Below, piece by piece: positions 44,959 through 53,885 of a DNA stretch of 64,000 bases. Below the pieces are notes generated by a model. It had not been told where the DNA came from. It ran no database searches and saw only the letters and a program-made list of their open reading frames with translations. The position numbers were made by a program, and so were the translations under genes. Positions within the stretch are counted from its first letter, which is position 1. Each line of letters opens with the position of its first letter. The stretch is from Variovorax sp. OAS795 (GTDB taxonomy: Bacteria > Pseudomonadota > Gammaproteobacteria > Burkholderiales > Burkholderiaceae_C): assembly GCF_040546685.1 (NCBI RefSeq), contig NZ_JBEPOH010000001.1:4216001-4280000 (forward strand), read 5' to 3'.

Positions 44959-46223
44959 CCGACCCCATCGACTCGTCCACCGGCATCCAGCGCCGCACCC
45001 TGCTGCAAGGCACGGCCGGCATCCTGGCCACCGGCATCGCACCCTTCGTGCATGCGCAGGAAAAAATCGTGCTGCGCTACCTCGGCACGGCGGTGAACCA
45101 GGACAAGGCGATTGCCGAGAAGTTCAAGGCCGACACCGGCATCGAGATCCAGTACGTGGCCGTGACCACCGACGACGTGACCAAGCGCGCCGTGACCGCG
45201 CCCAACAGCTTCGACCTGATCGACACCGAGTTCTTCTCGCTCAAGAAGATCGTGCCCACCGGCAACCTCAAGGGCATCGACACCAAGAAGATCAAGAACG
45301 CCGACAAGATCACCACCCTCTTCACCAAGGGCGAAGTCGGCGGCAATGCCGTGGGCGACCAGGGCACCGCGCCCAAGAAGGTGATCTACCTCGAGGGCGA
45401 GAAGAGCAAGAAGTTCGCGACGGCGCCGACGCAGTTCATGTCGCTCATTCCCACGGTCTACAACGCCGACACGCTGGGCATCCGGCCCGACCTGATCAAG
45501 CGGCCCATCGAATCGTGGGCGGAACTGCTCAATCCCGAGTTCAAGGGCAAGACCGCGATCCTGAACATTCCCTCGATCGGCATCATGGACGCCGCGATGG
45601 TGGTGGAGGCCAAGGGCATCCACAAGTACAAGGACAAGGGCAACATGACCAAGGCCGAGATCGACCTGACGATCAAGACCCTGATCGAAGCCAAGAAGGC
45701 CGGGCAGTTCCGCGCGCTGTGGAAGGACTTCAACGAGTCGGTCAACCTGATGGCCTCGGGCGAGGTGGTGATCCAGTCGATGTGGTCGCCCGCCGTGACG
45801 GCCGTGCGCACCAAGGGCATTGCCTGCAACTTCCAGCCCCTGAAGGAAGGCTATCGCGCCTGGGCCGCGGGCTTCGGCCTGCCGGCCACGCTGTCGGGCA
45901 GGAAGCTCGACGGCGCCTATGCATTCATCAACTGGTTCCTCGACGGCTGGGCCGGCGCCTACCTGAACCGCCAGGGCTACTACAGCGCGGTGCTCGACAC
46001 GGCCAAGGCCAAGATGGAAGCCTACGAGTGGGCCTACTGGATGGAAGGCAAGGCCGCGTCGCAGGACATCAAGAGCCCGAACGGCGACCTGCTGGCCAAG
46101 GCGGGTGCGGTGCGCGACGGCGGCAGCTACGAGCAGCGCATGGGCGGCATCGCGTGCTGGAACGCGGTGATGGACGAGAACGAGTACATGGTGAAAAAAT
46201 GGAACGAGTTCGTCGCGGCCTGA
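44955..46223 (+). CDS. ABC transporter substrate-binding protein, PotD-like
   Basis: 422 aa from ATG 44955 with GGAGG ten bases upstream. Tat-like signal QRRTLLQGTAGILATGIAPFVHA, then a type II periplasmic binding fold starting KIVLRYLGTAVNQDKAIAEKF. Residues such as NSFDLIDTEFFSL and SGEVVIQSMWSPAVTAV recall spermidine/putrescine or other organic-cation binders. Ligand unknown. Confidence 0.9.
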   Translation: MTDPIDSSTGIQRRTLLQGTAGILATGIAPFVHAQEKIVLRYLGTAVNQDKAIAEKFKADTGIEIQYVAVTTDDVTKRAVTAPNSFDLIDTEFFSLKKIVPTGNLKGIDTKKIKNADKITTLFTKGEVGGNAVGDQGTAPKKVIYLEGEKSKKFATAPTQFMSLIPTVYNADTLGIRPDLIKRPIESWAELLNPEFKGKTAILNIPSIGIMDAAMVVEAKGIHKYKDKGNMTKAEIDLTIKTLIEAKKAGQFRALWKDFNESVNLMASGEVVIQSMWSPAVTAVRTKGIACNFQPLKEGYRAWAAGFGLPATLSGRKLDGAYAFINWFLDGWAGAYLNRQGYYSAVLDTAKAKMEAYEWAYWMEGKAASQDIKSPNGDLLAKAGAVRDGGSYEQRMGGIACWNAVMDENEYMVKKWNEFVAA

Positions 46224-46227
46224 CCCT

Positions 46228-47145
46228 GTGAGCGCTCCCACCGCCAGCGCGCACGCGCCCAGCCCTTCCGTCCACGCCGTGAAGGCTTGGTGGCAGGCGG
46301 CGCCGTTCGCGCTGGTCTTCTTGCTGTTCTTTTTGATTCCACTGGCGCTGATCGCGATGGTCAGCCTGTGGAATTTCAACGAGTACGAGCTGATCCCGGC
46401 GGTGACGCTGCGCAACTATGCAAGCCTGTTCGAGGGCTGCTCGCAGCTCACCGACAACGGCGACCTGTGCGTGACGCTCAACACGTATCTCAGCACTTTC
46501 AAGTTCTGCCTGCTGGTGTGGGGCATCACGCTGCTGATCGGTTTTTCGGTGGCGTACTTCCTGGCTTTCCACGTGCGCTCGTCGACCATGCAGACGGTGC
46601 TCTTCGTGCTGTGCACGGTGCCGTTCTGGACCTCCAACGTGATCCGCATGATCTCGTGGGTGCCGCTGCTCGGGCGCAATGGGCTGGTCAACCAGATGCT
46701 GGGCGGAATGGGCCTGGTCGACCATCCGGTGGAGTGGCTGCTGTTCTCCAATTTTTCGGTGGTGCTCGCCTTCGTGCACCTCTACACGATGTTCATGATC
46801 GTGCCGATCTTCAACAGCATGATGCGCATCGACCGTTCGCTGCTCGAAGCCGCGAGCGATGCGGGTGCCTCGGCCTGGCAGACGCTGTGGAACGTGGTGG
46901 TGCCGCTGTCGCGCACGGGCATCCTGATCGGCTCGATCTTCGTCATCACCATCGTGATGGGCGACTTCGTGACCATCGGCGTGATGGGCGGGCAGCAGAT
47001 CGCATCGATCGGCAAGATCATCCAGGTGCAGACCTCGTACCTGCAGTTTCCGCTGGCCGCCGCCAACGCGATGATCTTGCTGGCGGTGGTGCTGATGATC
47101 ATCTGGGGGCTGACACGGCTTGTGGATATTCGCAAGGAGCTCTGA
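46228..47145 (+). CDS. ABC transporter permease 1, PotB-like
   Basis: 305 aa, GTG start at 46228, five bases after the previous stop. Six membrane helices; EAA motif LLEAASDAGASAWQTLWNVVVPLS (about 212-235). A long periplasmic loop after helix 1 is Cys-containing (EGCSQLTDNGDLC), possibly disulphide-bonded. Inner-membrane part of the importer. Confidence 0.92.
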   Translation: MSAPTASAHAPSPSVHAVKAWWQAAPFALVFLLFFLIPLALIAMVSLWNFNEYELIPAVTLRNYASLFEGCSQLTDNGDLCVTLNTYLSTFKFCLLVWGITLLIGFSVAYFLAFHVRSSTMQTVLFVLCTVPFWTSNVIRMISWVPLLGRNGLVNQMLGGMGLVDHPVEWLLFSNFSVVLAFVHLYTMFMIVPIFNSMMRIDRSLLEAASDAGASAWQTLWNVVVPLSRTGILIGSIFVITIVMGDFVTIGVMGGQQIASIGKIIQVQTSYLQFPLAAANAMILLAVVLMIIWGLTRLVDIRKEL

Positions 47146-47195
47146 GATGAAGCCTTGCTCGTCTGTTCGTTTCGTTGTGCATGAGGAGCCTTGTT

Positions 47196-47449
47196 CAGGG
47201 CGCGCTCCCGCCGACGGGGTACCTTTCTCCGCGAATGTCCTCCGGCCTGCGGCCTCCCCCTTTATTTCGCTGCGCAAGGCACCCCGCCAGCGGGATCGTC
47301 GGGCAGTGCGGCGGTTGATCGAGCGGAACAAGCGCAGCGCCCGGTGTGCACAGGGCGCCGGGTGCTCCCCGCAGCGAAATAAAGGAGGAGGCCGCAGGCC
47401 GGGGGACATTCGCGGAGGGGAGTACCCGGTGGCCTGCGCACGCGCCCTG
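47196..47449. repeat. Long inverted-repeat element inserted between the two permease genes
   Basis: Arms of about 80 bp: 47196-47274 and 47370-47449. The inner 47 bases of each arm (47228-47274 and 47370-47416) differ at only two positions. The centre (about 95 bp) is GC-rich and has its own partial symmetries. The element splits the operon, leaving a 318-bp gap with no gene. It looks like a non-autonomous repeat (MITE- or REP-like); no transposase and no clear target duplication were found. Confidence 0.75.
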
Positions 47450-47463
47450 AAGGAACAACAATC

Positions 47464-48354
47464 ATGAGCCAACGCATCGGAGAACAACGCGCCCCAGGCT
47501 TCTGGCCCCTTGCCATCGTCTTCGCCCTCTTCGTGCTGTTCCTCTACGGCCCGATGATCACGATCTTCATCCTGAGCTTCCAGGGCCCTGAAGGCGGCCT
47601 GACCTTTCCATTGCGCGGCGTCTCGCTGCACTGGTTCTACAAGCTGGCCGAAGGCCTGGGCACCGTCGACATCGGCGCGGCCTTCAGGCGCTCGCTCGCG
47701 CTGGGCGCCGTGGTCATGGGGTTCACCGTGGTGCTCTCGGTGCTGGCCGGCCTCGCATTCCGCAAGAAGTTCGCCGGCAGCAACGCGCTGTTCTTCGTTA
47801 CCGTGGCCAGCCTCATCATGCCGTCGATCATCATTTCGCTCGGCATCGGCCTGCAGTTCCGGCTCATCGATACCGGCATCAAGAGCCTGCTCACGGCCAT
47901 GGACGCCACCACCCTGCTCGAAGGCTACGGCACCGCGCTCGGCCTCTTCAGCTCCGCGCTCGGCGCCCACCTTACCTGGACCCTTCCCTTCGGGCTGCTC
48001 ATCATGTTTGCCGTGTTCAACCGCTTCAACCCGGCCTACGAGGAAGCCGCCCGCGACCTCGGCGCCACGCCCTGGCAGGCCTTCCGGCACGTGGTGCTGC
48101 CGCTGATCGGCCCGTCCATTGTCGGCATCGGCATGTTCGGCTTCACGCTGTCGTGGGACGAAATCGCCCGCACCTCCCAGGCCATCGGCGACGTCAACAC
48201 CCTGCCGCTCGAGTTGCAGGGCCTGACCTCGACCGTCACCACCCCGTCGATCTATGCGCTCGGCACCGTGACCACCGTCGTGTCCCTGCTCGTGATGGCC
48301 GCGGCGCTGGGAGCGGCGGCACTGCTGCGCCGGCGCGCTGTCCGGCCGCGCTGA
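47464..48354 (+). CDS. ABC transporter permease 2, PotC-like
   Basis: 296 aa. Six helices, EAA motif EEAARDLGATPWQAFRHVVLPL (about 197-218). Partner of the permease at 46228. GAAGGAACAACAATC upstream of the ATG gives an AAGGA ribosome binding site at the edge of the repeat element. It ends the transporter operon. Confidence 0.92.
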   Translation: MSQRIGEQRAPGFWPLAIVFALFVLFLYGPMITIFILSFQGPEGGLTFPLRGVSLHWFYKLAEGLGTVDIGAAFRRSLALGAVVMGFTVVLSVLAGLAFRKKFAGSNALFFVTVASLIMPSIIISLGIGLQFRLIDTGIKSLLTAMDATTLLEGYGTALGLFSSALGAHLTWTLPFGLLIMFAVFNRFNPAYEEAARDLGATPWQAFRHVVLPLIGPSIVGIGMFGFTLSWDEIARTSQAIGDVNTLPLELQGLTSTVTTPSIYALGTVTTVVSLLVMAAALGAAALLRRRAVRPR

Positions 48355-48486
48355 GCTTCGCTTGCCGCAAGAGCGGGAAAGCCACAGACCTCGCCTAGCC
48401 CGTTTGGTCGACGTGAGAGTTTTCCTACAGCCGCCTAAAATCGCGCCCGACAAGACACATCACAAGCGACAGAGAGAGAGGCGGGC

Positions 48487-49617
48487 ATGCTGGACATCGA
48501 CAAACTCAACGAATTCACCCAGACCCATGGCGAACTGCGCCGTGGCCGGGGCCTCGTCACGGGAACCATCGCCCTGAGCCTGGGCATCCTTTGCTTCCTG
48601 GGCGTGCTGGCGTTCCACTTTCCGCAGTACCTCACCACGCCCGAGTTGCGCAAGAGCTACAACGTCGACGTGATGCGCTTCATCCTGCTGGCGGCCATGG
48701 TCGTCTCGGGCGGCATGGCGCTGGTGAACATCATCTTCAACCGCTCGCGCTGGCTGTCGTCGGCCGCGTTCCTGCTGGTGGTCGCGGCGGCGCTGCTGGG
48801 CGGGCACAAGGTGCCGGTGAACGACTTCGCCGACAACACGCCCTACATCGGCCTCGACTGGTTCATCCTCGACCTGCTGGGGTCGTCGCTCATCTTCATC
48901 TTCATCGAGAAGCTGTTCGCGCTGCGCAAGGACCAGCCGGTGTTCCGCGAGGAATGGCAGACCGACTTCCACCATTTCGTGGTGAACCACATGATCGTGG
49001 GCTTCGTGCTGCTGGCCACCAACCTGATGGTGCACAAATTCTTCGGCTGGGCGGCCAACGACGGCATCCGCGGCTGGGTGGGCAACCTGCCGTTCTGGGC
49101 CGGGCTGCTGCTGATCGTGCTGGTGGCCGACCTGGTGCAGTACTGGACCCACCGCGCCTACCACGAGGTGCCGGTGCTCTGGCGCCTGCATGCCGTGCAC
49201 CACAGCGTGAAGAGCATGGACTGGATGGCCGGCTCGCGCCAGCACATCCTCGAACTGCTGATCACCCGCACGCTGGTGCTCGCCCCCATCTACGTGCTGG
49301 GCTTCTCCAAGGAAGTGATCGACGCGTACATCGTGGTGGTGGGCTTCCAGGCGGTGTTCAACCACTGCAACGTAAGCGTGCGGCTCGGGCCGCTGCGCTA
49401 CATCATCGTGACGCCCAACTTCCACCACTGGCACCACAGCCAGGACGTGGAGGCGCTCGACAAGAACTATTCGGCGCACTACGCCTTTCTCGACTACCTC
49501 TTCGGCACCGCCGTGAAGAGCACCAAGCTCTGGCCCGAGAAGTACGGCGTGCTCGGCGACTACGTGCCCAACGGCTTCTTCAAGCAGCTGAAGTTCCCTT
49601 TCGTCTGGAAGGGATGA
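48487..49617 (+). CDS. Fatty acid hydroxylase / sterol desaturase superfamily membrane protein
   Basis: 376 aa. Several membrane helices (about 20-45, 60-80, 90-110, 160-185, 205-225). The di-iron histidine boxes are complete: HRAYHE, HAVHHS and NFHHWHHS (about 223-318). They probably bind two iron atoms for O2-dependent lipid hydroxylation or desaturation. A TAAAAT box at 48436-48441 may be its -10. The substrate is unknown. ATGA overlap with the next gene. Confidence 0.88.
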   Translation: MLDIDKLNEFTQTHGELRRGRGLVTGTIALSLGILCFLGVLAFHFPQYLTTPELRKSYNVDVMRFILLAAMVVSGGMALVNIIFNRSRWLSSAAFLLVVAAALLGGHKVPVNDFADNTPYIGLDWFILDLLGSSLIFIFIEKLFALRKDQPVFREEWQTDFHHFVVNHMIVGFVLLATNLMVHKFFGWAANDGIRGWVGNLPFWAGLLLIVLVADLVQYWTHRAYHEVPVLWRLHAVHHSVKSMDWMAGSRQHILELLITRTLVLAPIYVLGFSKEVIDAYIVVVGFQAVFNHCNVSVRLGPLRYIIVTPNFHHWHHSQDVEALDKNYSAHYAFLDYLFGTAVKSTKLWPEKYGVLGDYVPNGFFKQLKFPFVWKG

Positions 49618-50399
49618 TGCGGCGCCATGTCTGCGCGGCGGTGCTCGGCGCCGCTGCACTGCTGCTGCTCTCGGCTTGCGCCACGCGCGTGGACCTGCCG
49701 TCGAAGGACGCGGGCCTGCGGTTGCGCGTGCAAAGTTCGGTCATTGCGCCGGGCAACGGCGGCGAGCTCATTGCCGCCGATGCGCTGCAGCCCGGGGACA
49801 TCCTGCTGACCTCCATCGCCACGGTCAATTCCTTCGGCATCCGGCTGGGCACCTTCTCGCCCGTGAGCCACGCGGTGCTGTACCTGGGCGACGGGCTGAT
49901 CGCCGAGGCGGTAGGCACGGGCGTGCGCGCACGTCCGCTGGCCGACGTGGTGGACGAAGAGCAGATGGTCGTGGCCTTTCGCGTGCCAGGGCTCGAGCCG
50001 GCGGGTGCCGCCAAGCTGCGCGCCTGGGCCAACTCGCAGGTGGGCATCCGCTACAACACCACTGGCGTGCTGCTGAATGCGCCCTTCGTGCTGAACCGGC
50101 GCCTGTGCGAACTGCCGCTCATTCCCTCGGCCGTCAGCCACTACTGCATCAGCGGCATGGCGATGGTGCAGCTGGGTGCGAGCCGCGACGACCAGTTCTT
50201 CTGCTCGCAGTTCGTGCTCGAGGCTTACCGCCGCGCCGGCCTGCCGATCACCGACGCCGATCCGCGCTGGGTGAGCCCGGCCGACCTGCTGCACATGCGC
50301 GAGGGCGACGTGCCTTCGATTGCCGCCACGCAGCCGCTGCGCTACGTGGGCCACCTCAAGTACAACCCGCCGCCCCTGCTGGCGGCCGATGGACCCTGA
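49614..50399 (+). CDS. YiiX/YaeF-like lipoprotein, permuted NlpC/P60 cysteine hydrolase
   Basis: 261 aa from the first of two ATGs. Lipoprotein signal with lipobox LLSAC (Cys about 22). The domain has a conserved His in FSPVSHAVLYLGDGLIAEA and a Cys in DQFFCSQFVLEAYRRAG, the order expected of the permuted papain-like YiiX/YaeF family. Possibly acts on lipids or peptidoglycan at the outer membrane. Translationally coupled to the hydroxylase gene. Confidence 0.85.
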   Translation: MMRRHVCAAVLGAAALLLLSACATRVDLPSKDAGLRLRVQSSVIAPGNGGELIAADALQPGDILLTSIATVNSFGIRLGTFSPVSHAVLYLGDGLIAEAVGTGVRARPLADVVDEEQMVVAFRVPGLEPAGAAKLRAWANSQVGIRYNTTGVLLNAPFVLNRRLCELPLIPSAVSHYCISGMAMVQLGASRDDQFFCSQFVLEAYRRAGLPITDADPRWVSPADLLHMREGDVPSIAATQPLRYVGHLKYNPPPLLAADGP

Positions 50400-50404
50400 A
50401 CGGT

Positions 50405-51637
50405 TTGAGCGCTACTTTTCGATTCGATGCCGTCGTGGTCGGCGCCGGCGCCGCCGGGCTGTTCTGCGCCGCGCTGGCGGGCCAGCGCGGGCTCAAGGTG
50501 CTTTTGGTCGACCACAGCGAGAAGGTGGCCGAGAAAATCCGCATCTCGGGCGGCGGCCGCGCCAATTTCACCAACCGCGACCTCGACGTGCGCGCGCCGC
50601 AGCGCCACTTCATCGGCGAGAACCCGAATTTCTGCCGCTCGGCGCTGTCGCGCTATGCGCCGCAGCAGTTCATCGAGCTGGTGCAGAAGCACGGCATCGC
50701 CTTTCACGAGAAGCACAAGGGCCAGCTGTTCTGCGACGGCTCCTCGCAGCAGATCGTCGACATGCTGCTGGCGGAATGCGACGCCGGCAACGTCACGCGC
50801 TGGCAGCCGTGCAGGATCGGGAAGATTGTGTTTTCGGCTTCCGGCATCGACGGCACCGGCGCGGGCAGCTACCAGATCGATAGCAGCAAGGGCGCCATCG
50901 AAACGCCCAGGCTGGTGATCGCGACCGGCGGCCTGTCGATCCCGCAGATCGGCGCCAGCGACTTCGGCTACCGCCTGGCCGAGCAGTTCGGCCTGCGCGT
51001 CGTCACGCCCCGCCCGGCGCTGGTGCCGCTGACTTTCGGCGGCGAAGCCTGGGCGCCGTATGCCGAACTGGCCGGGCTGGCGCTGCCGGTGCGCATCGAG
51101 ACCGGCGCCAGGAAGGAAAAGATGGCCTTCCTCGAAGACCTGCTGTTCACCCACCGCGGCTTGTCGGGCCCGGCTGTGCTGCAGATTTCGAGCTACTGGA
51201 AGCCTGGAACGCCGTTGACGCTCGACTTTGCGCCCGGCGTGGACGTGGCCGAGGCCCTGGGCGAAGCCAAGCTGCGCTCCAAGAAGCGCATTGCCAACGA
51301 GCTGGCCATGCTGGTGCCCTCGCGGCTGGCCGACGCCTGGGTCGGGCAGGATCCGGCCCTGCAGCGACCCGTCAACGAGGCTGCCGACAAGGCGCTGGCC
51401 GCGCTGGCCGAGCGCATCGCGCGCTGGCAGATCACGCCCAGCGGCACCGAGGGCTACAAGAAGGCCGAGGTCACGGCCGGCGGCGTCGACACCCGCGACC
51501 TGTCTTCCCAGACCATGGAATCGAAGCAGCCGGGCCTGTATTTCATCGGCGAAGTGGTCGACGTGACGGGCTGGTTGGGCGGATACAACTTCCAATGGGC
51601 CTGGGCGAGCGCACACGCGTGCGCAACCGCGCTATAA
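50405..51637 (+). CDS. NAD(P)/FAD-dependent oxidoreductase, BaiN/HI0933 family
   Basis: 410 aa with a TTG start (no ATG is available near the beginning of the fold). Dinucleotide motif VVVGAGAAGLFCAA at the N-terminus, RISGGGRANFTNRD after it, ATGGLSIPQIGASDFGY in the middle and FIGEVVDVTGWLGGYNFQWAW at the C-terminus, all family hallmarks. Flavoprotein of uncertain reaction. The stop codon overlaps the rpsU -10 box. Confidence 0.9.
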   Translation: MSATFRFDAVVVGAGAAGLFCAALAGQRGLKVLLVDHSEKVAEKIRISGGGRANFTNRDLDVRAPQRHFIGENPNFCRSALSRYAPQQFIELVQKHGIAFHEKHKGQLFCDGSSQQIVDMLLAECDAGNVTRWQPCRIGKIVFSASGIDGTGAGSYQIDSSKGAIETPRLVIATGGLSIPQIGASDFGYRLAEQFGLRVVTPRPALVPLTFGGEAWAPYAELAGLALPVRIETGARKEKMAFLEDLLFTHRGLSGPAVLQISSYWKPGTPLTLDFAPGVDVAEALGEAKLRSKKRIANELAMLVPSRLADAWVGQDPALQRPVNEAADKALAALAERIARWQITPSGTEGYKKAEVTAGGVDTRDLSSQTMESKQPGLYFIGEVVDVTGWLGGYNFQWAWASAHACATAL

Positions 51638-51724
51638 TCGCGGGCTAACTTTGGCCTTCCCTCAACGGCCGCAAAAATTTTTCAGTTGAGGAACCCCGGC
51701 TTGGGGCCTCGATCTCCCCGAGCC
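51633..51724 (+). promoter_or_regulatory. rpsU promoter and structured leader
   Basis: TATAAT at 51633-51638 overlaps the stop codon of the preceding gene; the -35 region is weak. The leader holds CTCAAC/GTTGAG (51661-51666 / 51685-51690) and a 9-bp stem GGCTTGGGG/CCCCGAGCC (51698-51706 / 51716-51724, one G-U pair). The hairpins could bind S21 or set mRNA stability; that is inference. Confidence 0.65.
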
Positions 51725-51747
51725 AAATCCAGTTCAACGATTCATCA

Positions 51748-51960
51748 ATGACCACCATCCGCGTTAAAGAAAACGAGCCTTTCGACGTCGCCCTGCGCCG
51801 CTTCAAGCGCACCATCGAAAAGCTCGGCCTGCTGACCGACCTGCGCGCCCGCGAGTTCTACGAGAAGCCGACCGCCGAGCGCAAGCGCAAGAAGGCAGCC
51901 GCCGTCAAGCGCCACTACAAGCGCGTGCGCAGCATGCAGCTCCCCAAGAAGCTGTACTGA
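51748..51960 (+). CDS. rpsU: 30S ribosomal protein S21
   Basis: 70 aa, exact family size: begins [21 protein letters not shown] and has a very basic C-terminal half. Takes part in translation initiation near the 3' end of 16S rRNA. It is followed by its own terminator, and yqeY lies beyond, as in many proteobacteria. Confidence 0.97.
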
Positions 51961-52026
51961 TGCCCGTTGGCAACGGGATCGCCGGCCCCTGACGCAAGTC
52001 GGCCCAGCGATCCGACTGCTGCCTCA

Positions 52027-52064
52027 GCCGCGCCAGGGAAACCTGCCGCGGCTTTTGTTTTTTT
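52027..52064 (+). terminator. Intrinsic terminator after rpsU
   Basis: 52027-52037 pairs with 52042-52052 (11 bp, one C-C mismatch, GAAA tetraloop), followed by TTTTGTTTTTTT. The T-run ends 20 bases before the yqeY start, so it may attenuate yqeY transcription. Confidence 0.85.
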
Positions 52065-52083
52065 CGAACCAGGAGCCCCGAGC

Positions 52084-52533
52084 ATGAGCCTCAAGGAACA
52101 GATCACCGAAGACATGAAGACCGCGATGCGCGCCAAGGACTCGGAGCGCCTCGGCACCATCCGCCTGCTCCTGGCGGCCCTGAAGCAGAAGGAAGTCGAC
52201 GAGCGCGTGGAGCTCGACGACGCCATGGTCGTCGCCATCGTCGACAAGATGGTCAAGCAGCGCAAGGACTCGATCGCGGCGTTCACGACCGGCGGGCGCA
52301 CCGACCTGGCCGACAAGGAAGCCGCCGAGATCAAGGTGCTCGAGGTCTACCTGCCGCAGCGCATGGGCGCCGACGAAGTGGCCGCCGAGGTGAAGGCCAT
52401 CGTGGCCGAGCTGGGCGCCAAGGGCCCGGGCGACATGGGCAAGGTCATGGGTGCGGTCAAGACCCGCCTGGCGGGCAAGGCCGACATGGGCCAGGTGAGC
52501 GCGGCAGTCAAGGCGGCCCTCGCGAGCGCCTGA
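52084..52533 (+). CDS. yqeY: GatB/YqeY domain protein
   Basis: 149 aa from MSLKEQITEDMKTAMRAKDSERL, with AGGAG upstream. The helical YqeY domain resembles the tail of GatB in the tRNA amidotransferase, with the conserved C-terminal GPGDMGKVMGAVKTRLAGKAD. Probably tRNA-binding; the exact role is unknown. TGATG overlap with the next gene. Confidence 0.92.
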   Translation: MSLKEQITEDMKTAMRAKDSERLGTIRLLLAALKQKEVDERVELDDAMVVAIVDKMVKQRKDSIAAFTTGGRTDLADKEAAEIKVLEVYLPQRMGADEVAAEVKAIVAELGAKGPGDMGKVMGAVKTRLAGKADMGQVSAAVKAALASA

Positions 52534-53003
52534 TGACGGGCGACGGCGGCTGCGCCACCACGATCCCGAAGGCCTGCGCCTGCCTGGTCGATGCCAGGGG
52601 CCGGCTGCTGGTGTTCCGCCATCCCGGCGACGGGAACATGCAATTGCCCAAGGGCACCGTCGAGCCCGGCGAATCGCCCGAGGCGGCGGTCCGGCGTGAG
52701 CTGCTCGAGGAGTCGGGCATCGACCACGTCGGCGAGCTGCAACCGCTCGGCACCCTGCACCGCGACTGCGAGGCCGGTGTCGAGGGCAACACCTTGCGCC
52801 ATCCGCAGCTGTGGCACCTCTTCCTGATGCGCGCAGATGGCCCGCTGCCCGAAACCTTCGAGCACGTGGCCATGGGCAGCCCCGAGGAAGACGGTCTGGT
52901 GTTTTCGTTCAGCTGGCTCGCGCCCCAGGACGGCGTCGAGAACTTCGCGCTGCCTTATCGCCAGGCGATCGAGCGCGTCCGCGCGGCGCTTCCCGCCACC
53001 TGA
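52533..53003 (+). CDS. NUDIX hydrolase
   Basis: 156 aa. Nudix box from GTVEPGES to RRELLEESGI (about residues 41-63) with the catalytic glutamates. Overlaps yqeY by one base. The N-terminal Cys-containing strand and overall size suggest a small nucleotide or coenzyme pyrophosphatase. Substrate unknown. Confidence 0.85.
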   Translation: MTGDGGCATTIPKACACLVDARGRLLVFRHPGDGNMQLPKGTVEPGESPEAAVRRELLEESGIDHVGELQPLGTLHRDCEAGVEGNTLRHPQLWHLFLMRADGPLPETFEHVAMGSPEEDGLVFSFSWLAPQDGVENFALPYRQAIERVRAALPAT

Positions 53004-53024
53004 GCTTGCTGGCCGCGCTCCGGC

Positions 53025-53783
53025 TCAGGCCAGCGCGCGCGCCACCATGTAGAACCCCAGGAGCGCGAGCCCGGCAAGAAAGCAGCGCCGGAACACCGCC
53101 ACCGGCAGCCGCTTGCGCAGCCAGGTTCCCAGCACCATGCCGGCGAGCGCCGGCGTCAGCATCGCCAGCGAGCCACCGATCGCCGCGACCGGATAGCCGT
53201 CGTTGCCCGCCAGCCCGATGGCCAGCACCACGGTCGAGGTGGTGAACGAGATCCCCATGGCCTGGATCAACGCATCGCGCTGGAAACCCAGGCCCTGCAG
53301 ATAGGGCACCGCCGGCACCACGAACACGCCGGTCACGGCCGTCACCAAGCCGGTCGCGGCGCCCACCAGCGGCCCCAGCCAGCGCTCGTGCGCCGCCCGC
53401 ACGTGGAACTGCCGCCCCGTGAGCCCCCAGAGCGCGTAGGCGACCAGCGCCACGCCGAGTGCCACCGAAGCCCAGGTGCCCGCCGGCACCCCCAGCCAGA
53501 GTGCGCCGCCCAGCGTGCCCGCCACGATGCCCGCCTGCATGCCGCCGATGCGCCGCAGCACCGGCCGGAAGGTCGCGCGCGGTCCGGTCTGCCACAGGTT
53601 GGTGACCAGCGAAGGCGCGATCAGCAACGCGGCCGCGCGCACCGGCGGCATCCACAGCGCGAGCAGCCCCATCGACGCGGTCGGCAGGCCGAGGCCGACC
53701 ACGCCCTTGATCACGCCAGCCAGCAGGAACACGGCAGCGGCAGCGGCCCAGTGGGCGGTTGCCAGTTCATTCGGGATCGTCAT
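53025..53783 (-). CDS. Sulfite exporter TauE/SafE (TSUP) family permease
   Basis: 252 aa from ATG 53783. Eight hydrophobic segments; N-terminal GVIKGVVGLGLPTASMGLLAL and repeated middle GLVTAVTGVFVVPAVPYLQ are typical of TSUP proteins. Likely exports sulfite, sulfonates or organic anions. Divergent from the LysR gene with about 100 bp between them, so probably its target. Confidence 0.88.
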   Translation of the reverse strand: MTIPNELATAHWAAAAAVFLLAGVIKGVVGLGLPTASMGLLALWMPPVRAAALLIAPSLVTNLWQTGPRATFRPVLRRIGGMQAGIVAGTLGGALWLGVPAGTWASVALGVALVAYALWGLTGRQFHVRAAHERWLGPLVGAATGLVTAVTGVFVVPAVPYLQGLGFQRDALIQAMGISFTTSTVVLAIGLAGNDGYPVAAIGGSLAMLTPALAGMVLGTWLRKRLPVAVFRRCFLAGLALLGFYMVARALA

Positions 53784-53885
53784 GGCGGCGCAGTCTGCCG
53801 GCCCCTGCCGCGGCTGGAAATGCGGCATTGGCGCAGCCGGCCTCAGGCACAGGCTGAGGCTCCCGTGCTACCTTGCGGGCTCATC

